From contig PJRA01000160.1 of the NCBI GenBank assembly GCA_016987375.1, forward strand, positions 1,516,447-1,580,446: a stretch of 64,000 nucleotides of DNA. The letters run 5' to 3'. The notes under the pieces were generated by a model. The model did no database searches. It saw only the letters and a list, made by a program, of their open reading frames with translations, and was not told where the DNA came from. Numbering within the stretch: position 1 is the stretch's first letter; every line of letters starts with the position of its first letter. The position numbers were made by a program, and so were the translations under genes. Shown piece after piece: positions 48,758 to 59,500 of this stretch. The stretch is from Brachionus koreanus (Eukaryota; Rotifera; Eurotatoria; Ploima; Brachionidae).

Positions 48758-50482
48758 TTATATTAAATTATAGGTTTCATCTTTAAATTTATTAACAATA
48801 CTTAAAATTTTCAAATCAAGACAGACAATTTTATTTAATTTCCCCATACTTGTTTTTCTCATAAGTATTTTGTTGAAATTTTCACACATTAAAATCAATT
48901 TTTTTTTCAAATTAATTACTTGTTGATTCTGGGTGAGTTTATTTTTTCTTAGGAAAAATGCTTCGGCAAATATTAATTCAATCAATCTGTTTACTTTATT
49001 GATTAAATCAAACGAAAAATCAATTACTTGTTCGATTAAATTTTTAAATTTTTTTTTTTCAATTCCAAAATATTGAACAAGAAATTCGCACAATTTTGAC
49101 GAATTTTTATTATCGACAATTTCATTTGTAAGATTGACTTTTTGATTCAAATTATGAATCAAACGTATGCTTATTGATATGCAATAATTATAATGATCGA
49201 TCATAGGTTTCATTATTTTTTGTTCCCACTCGGTTAAACTCATTGAAAAATCGTCTACAAAATAGCAATTGCTGTGCTTAGTTGAAAGCTTTTGTAGACA
49301 GTTCCAACAAAACTGAACACCACAAATACAGCGCATATCCATACAACCACCATTTTTTTCAATGAAAATCTTGCATCCTGGACAAAACTTTCCTTTGACG
49401 ACAGCTTGATTGCAACTAGTATCTTGTTCTGTTCGAAAAAAATTCAAGTAAAATTGATAAGTTTCACACTTGACTGGAAAATGAGATTCACTTTTGCATT
49501 CCATGCAAAATGCATAACCGCAAATACATCTGGGATTTTTGAAGCTACAAGTTTTTTCAAAATAATTTCCACATTTCTTGGGGCACTTTAAATAACTACT
49601 TTCCATAGCCTCTTTTAAATAGTTTTTGAATTTAAATTTTGGTAAAATTAATTTTAAAAAATCTAATTCTAATTTTTCATCACAGTCATTAAAACAGCAT
49701 CTAAATTCCGAACAAAACAAAGCATAGTTTTGCCAACAACTTTTGCAGCACCCATGATTGCATGAGATCAAAACGAGTTTAAGCCTGGGATTTTTGTAGC
49801 ATATTAGACATTCCGAATTTGATAATACTTGTCGAAATGAATAATTAACTTGTTCTTGATGAGAGTAAAATAAATGCTTCGGTTGAGAGCAAATTGGATC
49901 TTCGTAAGTTTTGAAAGAAAGTTGGTCTTTTCTAATTGACTCAATAATATTCTTTAGATTTGATACCATTTTTTTGAAAAATTCATTTGCAGTTTGACTA
50001 TGTTTATTTTCTTTAATAATTAAAAAATCTTGATCTAATTTTATTTTCCGTTTTGCTTTGGTCTTTAAAGTTTTTATTATATGATCATCGTAATTTTTTT
50101 TATATGTTAAATGCGCAAATTTGAATTCCCGTTTATAGTATGCTCTATCATTCCTATTTGGAATATGTTCTTTTCTAAAATAAAACTTTTGAAATTCTTC
50201 ATGTGTTCCAGATTTATTGACTGAGATTGATAAAGTTTTACAATTTTTAAAACTATTAATAATTTTAATCTTTCCGTATTCAGGATCATTCTTGATACAC
50301 TCTTTTAAATAATTCTTTGTTTCCCAATTTTTTTTTTTATTAAGATTCAAAGAAATCACTTGACTATCCTGTTCAAACAAACATTTTTCCTCAAAATTTC
50401 TTGTTTGTTTTTTGAATTTTTTTTTTGACCAAGTCGGTCTTAACGATTTGACATCATAGTAAATCGAAGAAAATATGTCCAT
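48758..50482 (-). CDS. RING-IBR-RING (RBR) E3 ubiquitin ligase
   Basis: A 574-residue single-exon protein. RING1 lies at about 225-267 (CLICYKNPRLKLVLISCNHG then CCKSCW), the IBR at about 300-339 (CPKKCGNYF...CGYAFCMECKSESH), and RING2 at about 367-406 (CPGCKIFIEKNGGCMDM then CGVQFCWNC). The Cys after NGG, Cys380, is at the catalytic position that forms the ubiquitin thioester in parkin and HHARI, so the ligase should be active. The basic 220-residue N-terminus and the helical C-terminus (410-574) have no recognised domain. The C-terminus occupies the place of an Ariadne domain but is not clearly one. Subfamily unassigned. The leader from the nearest TAG to the ATG is 31 nt. Confidence 0.85.
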   Translation of the reverse strand: MDIFSSIYYDVKSLRPTWSKKKFKKQTRNFEEKCLFEQDSQVISLNLNKKKNWETKNYLKECIKNDPEYGKIKIINSFKNCKTLSISVNKSGTHEEFQKFYFRKEHIPNRNDRAYYKREFKFAHLTYKKNYDDHIIKTLKTKAKRKIKLDQDFLIIKENKHSQTANEFFKKMVSNLKNIIESIRKDQLSFKTYEDPICSQPKHLFYSHQEQVNYSFRQVLSNSECLICYKNPRLKLVLISCNHGCCKSCWQNYALFCSEFRCCFNDCDEKLELDFLKLILPKFKFKNYLKEAMESSYLKCPKKCGNYFEKTCSFKNPRCICGYAFCMECKSESHFPVKCETYQFYLNFFRTEQDTSCNQAVVKGKFCPGCKIFIEKNGGCMDMRCICGVQFCWNCLQKLSTKHSNCYFVDDFSMSLTEWEQKIMKPMIDHYNYCISISIRLIHNLNQKVNLTNEIVDNKNSSKLCEFLVQYFGIEKKKFKNLIEQVIDFSFDLINKVNRLIELIFAEAFFLRKNKLTQNQQVINLKKKLILMCENFNKILMRKTSMGKLNKIVCLDLKILSIVNKFKDETYNLI

Positions 50483-50513
50483 GAAAAATACGATAATTTT
50501 TTTTTTGCTTTAA

Positions 50514-51829
50514 CTAATTTATTTTATTTTAAATTTTAGTTAAAGCTTTCTCTTTTTAAATTTAAAGAAAAATTTCACAACATATTTAGTTGTTGTCTAA
50601 TAAATTCAATCTAGAAATTTTTTATTAAAATTTATTATTAAGAATAAATTTCACAATTTTAAGTAAATCTCATTTCATTTTAATTTAGTTCTAATCATTC
50701 CTTTACAAGAGAGTCACGACAAGTTGCAACAAATTGATAAACGCAAGGAGTTTGAATAGCTTTAAAGCAAAACTCAACGTCTGCATAGTGCCAAATTTTG
50801 ATAACAGTTCATGCACTGGGTTTAAGTATTAATTATTGGCATTATTGACTTTTTAAGAACAAACTATAGATGAAATATCAGAAACTAAAAAAAATATTTA
50901 AAAATGAATTTAAGGAAGCGGTTGACTCAATCACATCTGAAGTTCGTAAGGCTGAAATTGACAAAGGCACCTACTGCAATAAATAATAAAATTTTAATTA
51001 AATTAATATTTGATAAGATTTCAATTTTTTTCTAAAAAGAGCCAGTTTTTAGCATTATATTTTATTTTTAAGATTACTCCATAGCTTTTTATATGATCTA
51101 ATGCATATTTTGCTTTAATTTAAGAGCAAAAAGCATGCTTTTAAAGTCAAACATTGGTTTTTATTGACTTATCCGTTCTACATGGTGTTGTTCTTTATGT
51201 ATCATTAAGATATAAACATTATAGCCTTCTGTGTAGAACAGACAACCTTAACCTTGTCAGACTAAATTCGGTTTGGATACTTTTATCCATTAGAAAGTTA
51301 TCTGAATAAAACGTAAAAAAGATCGTTTTTTGACTTTTTGAAAAATTAGTTAAATATTTAAGTTTTTTGCAATAACTGTTGAAATAACAGTCCGAAATTC
51401 TAATCATTCAACTAAAAAATTTCTTTTTTTGGGCTTTCATCAATGCAGATAAACTATTTCTTTTTACAATACATAAAATTGCTTGAATTAAAATTTAGAT
51501 AGTGCCGTTACTATGCACAACGCGAACTTTAAGATTTCTTTTTGTACCAATTTTAGTTTAGTTTATTGAAAAAATATAAATGGCACATTTACTGACACAC
51601 ACCGTTTTTTACAGAACTATGTCAGTGAATTACTTTGTATATAAATTTTTTTTTTTAAGAATTAAGAAAAAAGGAAAGAAAGGATAGTCGAGTCTATTTT
51701 GATGGTATTTAGTGTTGTTTTACATCTTCTCATGTGTCTTCTCAATTTTTATAAATACTGATAATAGTAAACTAAAAATGAAATTAAGTGAATTCTTTTA
51801 AAAAAATTTAAGTTTGTAATTTTATTAAT
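50514..51829. other. Intergenic; one 38-codon ORF
   Basis: No gene is firmly supported. A plus-strand ORF at 50870-50986 (MKYQKLKKIF...EVRKAEIDKGTYCNK), followed at once by AATAAA-like sequence, could be a fragment of a helical coding region, but it has no homologue I recognise. Confidence 0.35.
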
Positions 51830-53298
51830 TTATTCTTGATTAATATGATTATCTTCCAATATCAGTTTAGACGGTTTAAATTTGAAGTTAGCAATGCAAA
51901 TGAAATATAAAGCAACAAAAAGAACAAATGCTGCTGAATATCCAAAAGAGTCTGCAAAAAGCGATATTACAGGCTGAAACAATAGCTTTCCAAATACTTC
52001 ACAAGTGGCTATAAGCGAAAAATGTGAAGCTTGAATATTCTTGGGTGCCATAAATGATATTTCCATCATTAATGTAAATGTGAATGTAGTTAGCATTCCA
52101 GAAAAAAAAAGCTGCACCTGAACCAAAAACATTAAAGCATCTTTGATTAAAACAATTTAAGAAATTCTTTTATAGTTTAGTTTAATTTAAATTACAAAAT
52201 ATTTGGTCATCGAACGGATATGTATCTTGAATTTTCTGATAGTTGCTTTCATTTGAAATAATCAAACAGGCAATAAATATTATTGGAACCAAACGTATAT
52301 AAATGATATACTCTAGCCACTTCAAAGAAGACACTCTTAAATAAGAAGCAAAGATACAAATAAAATTCTAAATTTTAAAAATGTTTACTTTTTACTTGTT
52401 TTTTTTAGAATTATTCCGCCTAGAAATGATCCAATTATACTTAAAGACTGTCCCGAAATTCCTGTCCAGAATCCAATTTTGGCTGAAGAAACTTTTCTAT
52501 CATGTAAATAAATCGGAAGCAAATTTAGAGAAGATTGCTCTCCTATCAAAAAAAACATTATCACAATTCTTTTTTTTATTTTCTAAAAATATTCTTACCT
52601 AGTTTATAGATTAAAACAAAAACACAAATCCAATAAGTTGCTGGTGAATTATGAATCAAAGTGATTCTTTTTTTGAGGGGCAATTGGTTTTCCTCTTGAT
52701 GATCTAATTTATTAGACTGATGTGAATTGTCTATTTCTGTATTAAAAAGCGAAAATTTTAAAAGTAGCAAACTAAGCATGTAAACACTTCCAATTAATAA
52801 GAATGTCTGAGAAATTGTAGTATAATCCATTAAAAATACCAGAAATCCCCCACTAAACAATGTTCCTAATTTAAAGCCCCCTACTTGAATAGTATTCCCA
52901 ATACCTAAGTCTTCTTTTTTCAATGCATTCATGGCGAACCAATCAACACAAATATCCTGGGTTGCCGATGCCGTATTTAATATCAATAGTAAGATAGCTA
53001 ACTCGGCAAAATTAGTGAAAAACATTCCGATAAAAGATCCTATCGATAGGATAATTAGACTTGTTTGGAGCCAAAAACGTTTAGTTTTATGAACATCGAC
53101 GATTAAAGCTGCTATCAAAAATTTACATACCCAAGGAATTAGAAGAAGCTTGTATAGTCCAAGTGAAGTTATTGAGACACCTTGTTTACGCATAACAAGT
53201 GGTAAATATCTTGATTGAAAACCGTATGGCATTGCTTGAATAAAATAGAGCACAAACAAAGATACAAAATTTATAAAATCAATTTTATTTTTAATCAT
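51830..53298 (-). CDS. MFSD3: MFSD3, major facilitator superfamily transporter
   Basis: Exons 53298-52599, 52542-52389, 52335-52196 and 52140-51830; introns of 56, 53 and 54 bp; 434 residues, against about 412 for human MFSD3. All junctions are GT-AG and in phase. Matching segments in order are QAMPYGFQSRYLPLVMRKQG, GNTIQVGGFKLG, IYKLGEQSSLNLLPIYL (across the first junction), TTFTFTLMMEISFMAPKNIQ and ASHFSLIATCEVFGKLL. Each corresponds to a segment of vertebrate MFSD3. It has about 12 hydrophobic helices and belongs to the acetyl-CoA-transporter-like branch of the superfamily; substrate unknown. Its start is 53 bp after the NUDT6 stop on the same strand, with TTTTAATTTTAG 12 nt before the ATG. 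Confidence 0.9.
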
Positions 53299-53351
53299 TT
53301 TTTTTTAAATCTAAAATTAAAATTTTAACATTTTATAATAATTTGAAAATT
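53299..53351 (-). promoter_or_regulatory. Intercistronic region with polyA signal and splice acceptor
   Basis: Read on the minus strand, AATAAA overlaps the NUDT6 stop codon (GAATAAAAT). After 40 nt comes TTTTAATTTTAG (AG at 53312-53311), then a 12-nt A-rich leader to the MFSD3 ATG. This is the layout of a trans-spliced operon junction: polyadenylation of the first message and a spliced-leader acceptor for the second. There is no room for a conventional promoter plus 5'UTR. Confidence 0.5.
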
Positions 53352-54466
53352 TTATTCATGTATTTGACGAAAAAATAAATTGTAAAATTTTCCCTTAAAT
53401 GGTGAACTCATTTCTTTTGGTGATATGTCAATATTTTCGAAGCCTTTGTCATGTCCATGTTTAATTAGATTAGAAATTGTTTTAGTTATATTATTTTCAC
53501 TGTATTTAGAGAGAAAATCTATATCGATCCATTCACAAGCTTTTACTTCATCTTTACAGTGATCAATTTCAAAAGTATGCGGTTCCAGACGACAAATTAC
53601 GTACAGATCGGATCTTCCATGTGCCGTTGGATAATTATGTTGCTGCCGAAAAGCGATAACTGAGCAAAATTCTAAACCATAAAAATTTTTTCTTTTATTT
53701 TTATTGTTTATATTGTATTTATTAACTTGTTTTTATTCCTGTTTCTTCAAAAACTTCTCGTACAGCAGTATCTTGTATATTTTCACCCAAATCAGCTTTT
53801 TGAATTTTTATTTGAGTTTTTTTCTTAGATAATTTTTTACAAATTACCAGACCCGCCAGGAAGCTTCCAGAAATCTTTAACCATTATCCTATCTTTGATG
53901 CACAAAATTTGCCTTGTGTCAAATCGATAAACAGCGCCTTTTATAAAATTTAACTAAAAAAATTTTACAAATATTAACTAATTCAACCAGCAACTCCCAT
54001 TTGATGGGTAGCAAACATGGGTATTTTAGATGGTCTGTCTTCAGGTAGCCATTTATAAAGCACTGCTTCATTTTCTTCAGCATGATGATATTTAAAATCA
54101 TATTTAGCTAAGATTACAGCTAAATGAGACAAATTGATGGGTAGATAATACCAAACTGAAGATCTTTTTTCATTTTTCCATACATTCAGTGAGTCTTTAA
54201 AATTAAAAAATCATTAATTTGTTCATTATTTAAAAAATATTACTGATTAAGATATTTTCAAATTTATCAGTGTTTGAATCTATTTGTTTAATTACTTTAT
54301 CAACATCATTCGATCGAATGTGAATGTCATTAAATTTGCTTACAGTGAAATTAAATTTTGGTTCATCAGAATATTTTCTATTCTGAAAAGCTAAATTTGT
54401 GATGCTTGATAAACCTGAAGCATTTTTTTTATAATTTAAAAAATTTAAAAATTTTATCAAACTCAT
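53352..54466 (-). CDS. NUDT6: NUDT6, Nudix hydrolase (FGF2-antisense family)
   Basis: Exons 54466-54244, 54194-53988, 53937-53848, 53795-53727 and 53671-53352; introns of 49, 50, 52 and 55 bp; 302 residues, against 316 in human. The N-terminal region holds VWYYLPINLSHLAVILAKY and HHAEENEAVLYKWLPED, then ATHQMGVAGAVYRFDTRQIL as in NUDT6. The Nudix box is complete across two introns: GG-SADLG-E-NIQDTAV-REVFEETGI fits Gx5Ex7REUxEExGU, so metal binding and phosphohydrolase activity are expected. The C-terminal part, FRQQHNYPTAHGRSDLYVIC and CEWIDIDFL, also matches. The second intron has a weak GTTGAA donor. It appears to be the first cistron of a pair with MFSD3. Confidence 0.9.
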
Positions 54467-54475
54467 TTTGATTTA

Positions 54476-56513
54476 CTATAGTTTTCAAAAAAAAATTATG
54501 CTAGAATTTTTCTTTTAAATTTTTTGTTATTATTTTTGATACGTCAAAAATAAGCAAACAATTTTGCATTTTTAATTGAAAACGAGAACAAATGATGTTC
54601 TAAGATTTAGTCAGATGGTTTTTAGAAATTTCAGATTTTTTTCCTAACGTTAGTCTAAAACTATTTTTGGTAGAATATAAAAGAATTTTTTAATTTCCAT
54701 CTAAAAATTTTAAATTTGAATTTTTAAATTATTTATTAATTAATAAAATAATCAAAAAATTTCTATTTAGTTGTAATTTTATTCTTTTTGGTTACTTAAA
54801 TGCTAAATGCTCCTTCAGATTAAAAAAAAATATATATAATCAAAATAAAATAAAAATAAAAAAATAAGAATAAAATGTAGTAAGTATAATTTAGAAAGGA
54901 AAATGATATTAAAATAGATAAATAAAATAAGGAGTAAGAGGATGTTTAATTATCTGATATTATTAAACTCTAAAAATTTTTTTTATATATAGTGTTAATT
55001 ATACCTAGTTAATTAATAAAATTATCTAGCATTTTAATTTTTTTTTCAATCAATTTGTCAATTAATTCTATTAGTTATTAATTTTATCTAGGTGTTAGCT
55101 TTATTATTTAGTAAATATTTTTTTTATATAGTACATTTAAGCCATTTTATCTAGTAAGCTAATCTTTTAGTATAGTATACATTAATTATGTTGTTAAGTT
55201 TTTACCTAAAAAATTTTTATATCATTATTCTAATATTTATTTTACATTCTTTTTTTGTTGCTGAACCAAAAATTAAAAAGTAATTTATATTTTAAAATAA
55301 AATTTTATTTTAATTTCATTAACACTAGAAGCTTGCTTGGTGAATAAGACTGATAACTGGATTTTAATAATATCATACACTATCTGATCAAAAATGTGAC
55401 TATTTTATATCAAATCTAAGTCAAAAGTAAGACTAATCTAATAATTTACGTGACATTTTTTGCTCAGGCAAAGTTAATCAAACAAATTAAAATTTATTTT
55501 TTGTTTTATTTTTTATGTAATATTAAAAGAAATAAATCAAATTATTTTTCAAATTAGCATAAATTAATCACCGATATGATCAAGTTTTGTTTGAAAATAA
55601 ATCTTATTCACAAAAAAAAAAAAACTTTTAACTGAATCAAAAAAGATCAAAGGTCAAACCCAATAGAGGGATGATTGAGCTCATTTATTTAAAAGAAATA
55701 AAATACAATAAAAAACAATTAAAATATTAAGTTCCTGAGGTTTATATCAAAGTTACAAAAAATAGTACAAAATTTTATAAAAATTAAAATAATTTTATTG
55801 CTAATTCTACGCTTAAAAAATGAAAAATTAAACTGAAGATCATCAATAAGGAATTGGTTAATAAAATTTGAAAAAAATAAAATATATAATCAAATGTTTC
55901 TACAATATAATTTTAAATTTTTCTTTCGAAATTTAATAATTTTTTTAATTAATTATGGTTTAAATTTAAGAGGCGAAAATAGTAAACACTAAAATAACTT
56001 AAGTGTGTCAAAATATTTATAATAATTTTTCTATCTTGGATTTATTCATTTATTAACTTTTTATCTAAAATCTAAAATATGAGACAAAAAATAAGACAAT
56101 AGTAATAAATTTGTATTTGTGTATCAAACAAGCTTTAATTCATTTAATAGATTTGCTTATTTGAAAACCTAGTTTTTGTACTTGCATTAAATTTGAAAAA
56201 ATTGCGAACTAAATTAAATTTCCAAAAACGAAAAGAATTCTTAATAATAAATTATCAAAACCAAACTCAAAAAGAAGTAAACGAATCGAAATAAATAATA
56301 TTACCAACAAATTTTAAATTGGTTGTTTACGAAATTTGAAATAAAAATCATCATATTCAAGTATAAAAGTTTTTTCGAAATTATTTGTTTAACAAGTCTA
56401 AATAGATACAATCAAACTTGCAACACTCAAATTAATTTACCTAAGCTTTTATATAGATTTTGGTTTTTTTTTTTAAATAAAAAAAAATAAAAAATTAATT
56501 TCGGAATACGATA
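54476..56513. other. Intergenic between divergent NUDT6 and RBL genes
   Basis: About 2 kb of AT-rich sequence that must hold promoters for both directions. No core promoter motif stands out, and no small gene was found. Confidence 0.5.
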
Positions 56514-59500
56514 ATGGATATAGAACAAACTGAGGACAAGGATAATGATATAAAATTAAATCCTCAAATATTTGAATTGGTTGAGCATCTGCAGTTAGAA
56601 AATGTCAATTTAATTTATGAAAATTGTGCTCATTTGGAATCAAGAAATTCACGGAATTCGATTGAAAGCATTTGTTCCAATTTATATGACGAAACATGGA
56701 AAAATTTTCAACATCTCAACAAAATTTACTCCACTGAGGTAAAATAATTTTTTTGAAAAATGATTAAATACCATATTTTTTTTAAACTTTCAACATAAAA
56801 ATGACATACAAACTTTTCTATATTTCACTGTATTTTTTAAAATTTAATCTTCGAATTCTACTTTTTGATAATTGAGTAAATTTTTTTTAAAGAATATATA
56901 AATTAAAGAATAACAGTGATTTAAATTCAATGAATTCATTTAAAGCTAATTTTCTTTTTCTCTCAATGAACGGATGCTAAGTAAGTTGAAAGATGTGAAA
57001 ATTTTTTTTTTAAGTTTTCACAAAAATTAATGACAAATTCAGTTTTTCAGGTTCTTCTTTTTTCTTAAAAAAAGTTTCTAAAATCATGTAATTTAACAAA
57101 AATTTTTCAAGAATTATTTATATTTTATGAGTTAATTAAGTCTTTAAAGGTATTAAATGGTAATTTCAAAAAAGGCTTAACAGCATTTTTAATAGTGTTA
57201 CAAAATTTTTTTTTTACTTTTTCTGTTATATTGATATATGTTAATATTTCAAAAAACAGATATAACAGCAATCTTTCTTGGAAGATAAAATAAAATGTTT
57301 TGCTTTTTGGCTACATATCTTTTAAATGAATAAAAAAAAAGTATTTATAAATAGAATTAATTTTATTTTATATTATTTTCATTGTTATTAAATAAAAATC
57401 TAATTTAAGATTATTAATTTATTATAGAATGAAGAAATGCTATGGCTGGGATGCTGTCTTTACTTTTCATACGAAAAAATATTTCATGTGATTCGAAAAC
57501 GATTTGGAGGCGAAAATCAAGATCAACAAAATCAATTTTTACATAAAAAGCATCTAAATGAAAAACAAATTTTTGACAGCGAAATTCATTCAAAAATCGA
57601 CCATTTTCCATTTTTTTCTATTCTCAAACTATTACGATTTTTAAAAATAGAGTGAGATTTTTTTTTATTAGATAAATCATGCTTTTTAATGACAATAACT
57701 TTTAAGTTTAACGAAATTTTTGAAAATTAGCAGTAGTCTTGTTCAAATACTCAATGTTCCTATTCAATTACAAAACCGCTTGGTAAAAACAGAATCCAAT
57801 TTTAACGTTGTTAGTGTTTTATTTAAAAAATATGAGACAATTTTTAAAAATGTATTCAATCACTCATTTGAGTGTTTGGTTGATTTTTTTTCAAATGATC
57901 AGCATTTTACTTACCAACAATCTAAAAAAAAATCCAAGGATTTTTTCGAATTTGGCTGGCTTCTTTTTATTAATATAAAAAGTAAGTATTTTATAGGAAG
58001 TTATTAACTTATTAAAACTTGAATTAAATATTTTTAGATCAATATCCTCAAATAAACAGCGATTTAGTCAATTCATATCACTTGTTGGTATGTTGCGTAA
58101 ACTACATGTATCAAAATGTTGAAAATTTAAATGATCAACTTCTTTTACGAATTAGTATCAATCGAAAAAATGGCCTTAAGTCGTTAAAATTCAACAAGTT
58201 TGTTGATTATATTTGTAAAAAATATGACGGGAACTCAGTTGAAATAAAAACAGTCAATGAATATTATTTTCGACCGCAAATGGAAAATTTATTTCCTGAT
58301 AAAACTGATAATATCGAATTATTAGACATTGTGTGCTCAAAACTCGACCGAAAATATGAAAATATTATTTGGAATCAAAATAATAATGCGATGAATACTG
58401 AAAACAGTATTTATTTTGACATTGATGAGCGAGTTTTTTTGAATAAACTCGACAATTGTGTAGATAAGATTTCGATTGCTCATGGTGAAAAAATTTTGTT
58501 TTCCATTCAACTTCCGGATTGTCTTGAAACAATAAATGATTACAGCATACATCAATCAAAATCTGAAAAATTTGAGTTTCAAAAAATTTTGGATCTTTTT
58601 AAAACATTGTTTATAAATGACGCCATGAAAAATGTAAAAGCTAATTAACAATTTTTTTTACATTATTTCTAATTTTTTGTAATTTAATAGCTCAACGAAT
58701 CCAGATTTGATAATTTAACTCAGGTCAAAGAAAACATTATTTATCTATTAAACGAGTTTTTTGTAATTGTTTATAAGTTTTATCTATTTTCAATTGAAAT
58801 ATTGATAACAAGTGAAAAAAAACGACTAGGATCTGATTCTTTTTTAAAGGTATTTTTTTTTTAATTTCAAATATTAAATCAGAAAAAAAATTAAAAGCTT
58901 ATAATTACGATTATTTTTGAAAATTAAATAATTTGATTTTGTGAAATTATGTACAATAGAATAGAGCAATATGTAAAATTCTGATAAATTCTTTTCTAAA
59001 GTTCTGCAAGGGTATCATGGTGCAACATTAAAAGTTATATTTTTTAGAATATTTTGTTAGAACTCTTACAATTTAGCATAACTTAAAATTTGAAAAATTT
59101 TAATGTAGTACAAAGATGTGCACAATTTATTTTACTAGTTCTGTAAATGCATTATATTGCATTTACAATTGCATTTACAGAACTAGTAAAATCTAGTGTT
59201 GGATGCGGTTAGAATGTCGCAGCAAGAACTACTAACTAAAAAAAAAAAATTTTAATTGCAGTTATTTTTTTAATTAAAAAATATGTTTTTGTAAAAAAAA
59301 TAATCGAAAAAAATATCTAAAAATTAATTAAATTTTTTTTGATTTTTAATTTTTTTTAAAAAAATTTTGGCCGTTTTAGTGAACGTGTGTACGGATCCCA
59401 ACACTAGAATGGTTATAACCATTTTTAGTTTTAATTTCTGTCCTTTTGGTTTATTTTGTACTCAATTTCATGAACTTAACACTAGAACGCCCGAGGGGTT

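Noticed and set aside
50870..50986. 38-codon plus-strand ORF
   Set aside because: Too short, no acceptor-like site before it, and no recognised family, so it was kept only as a note.
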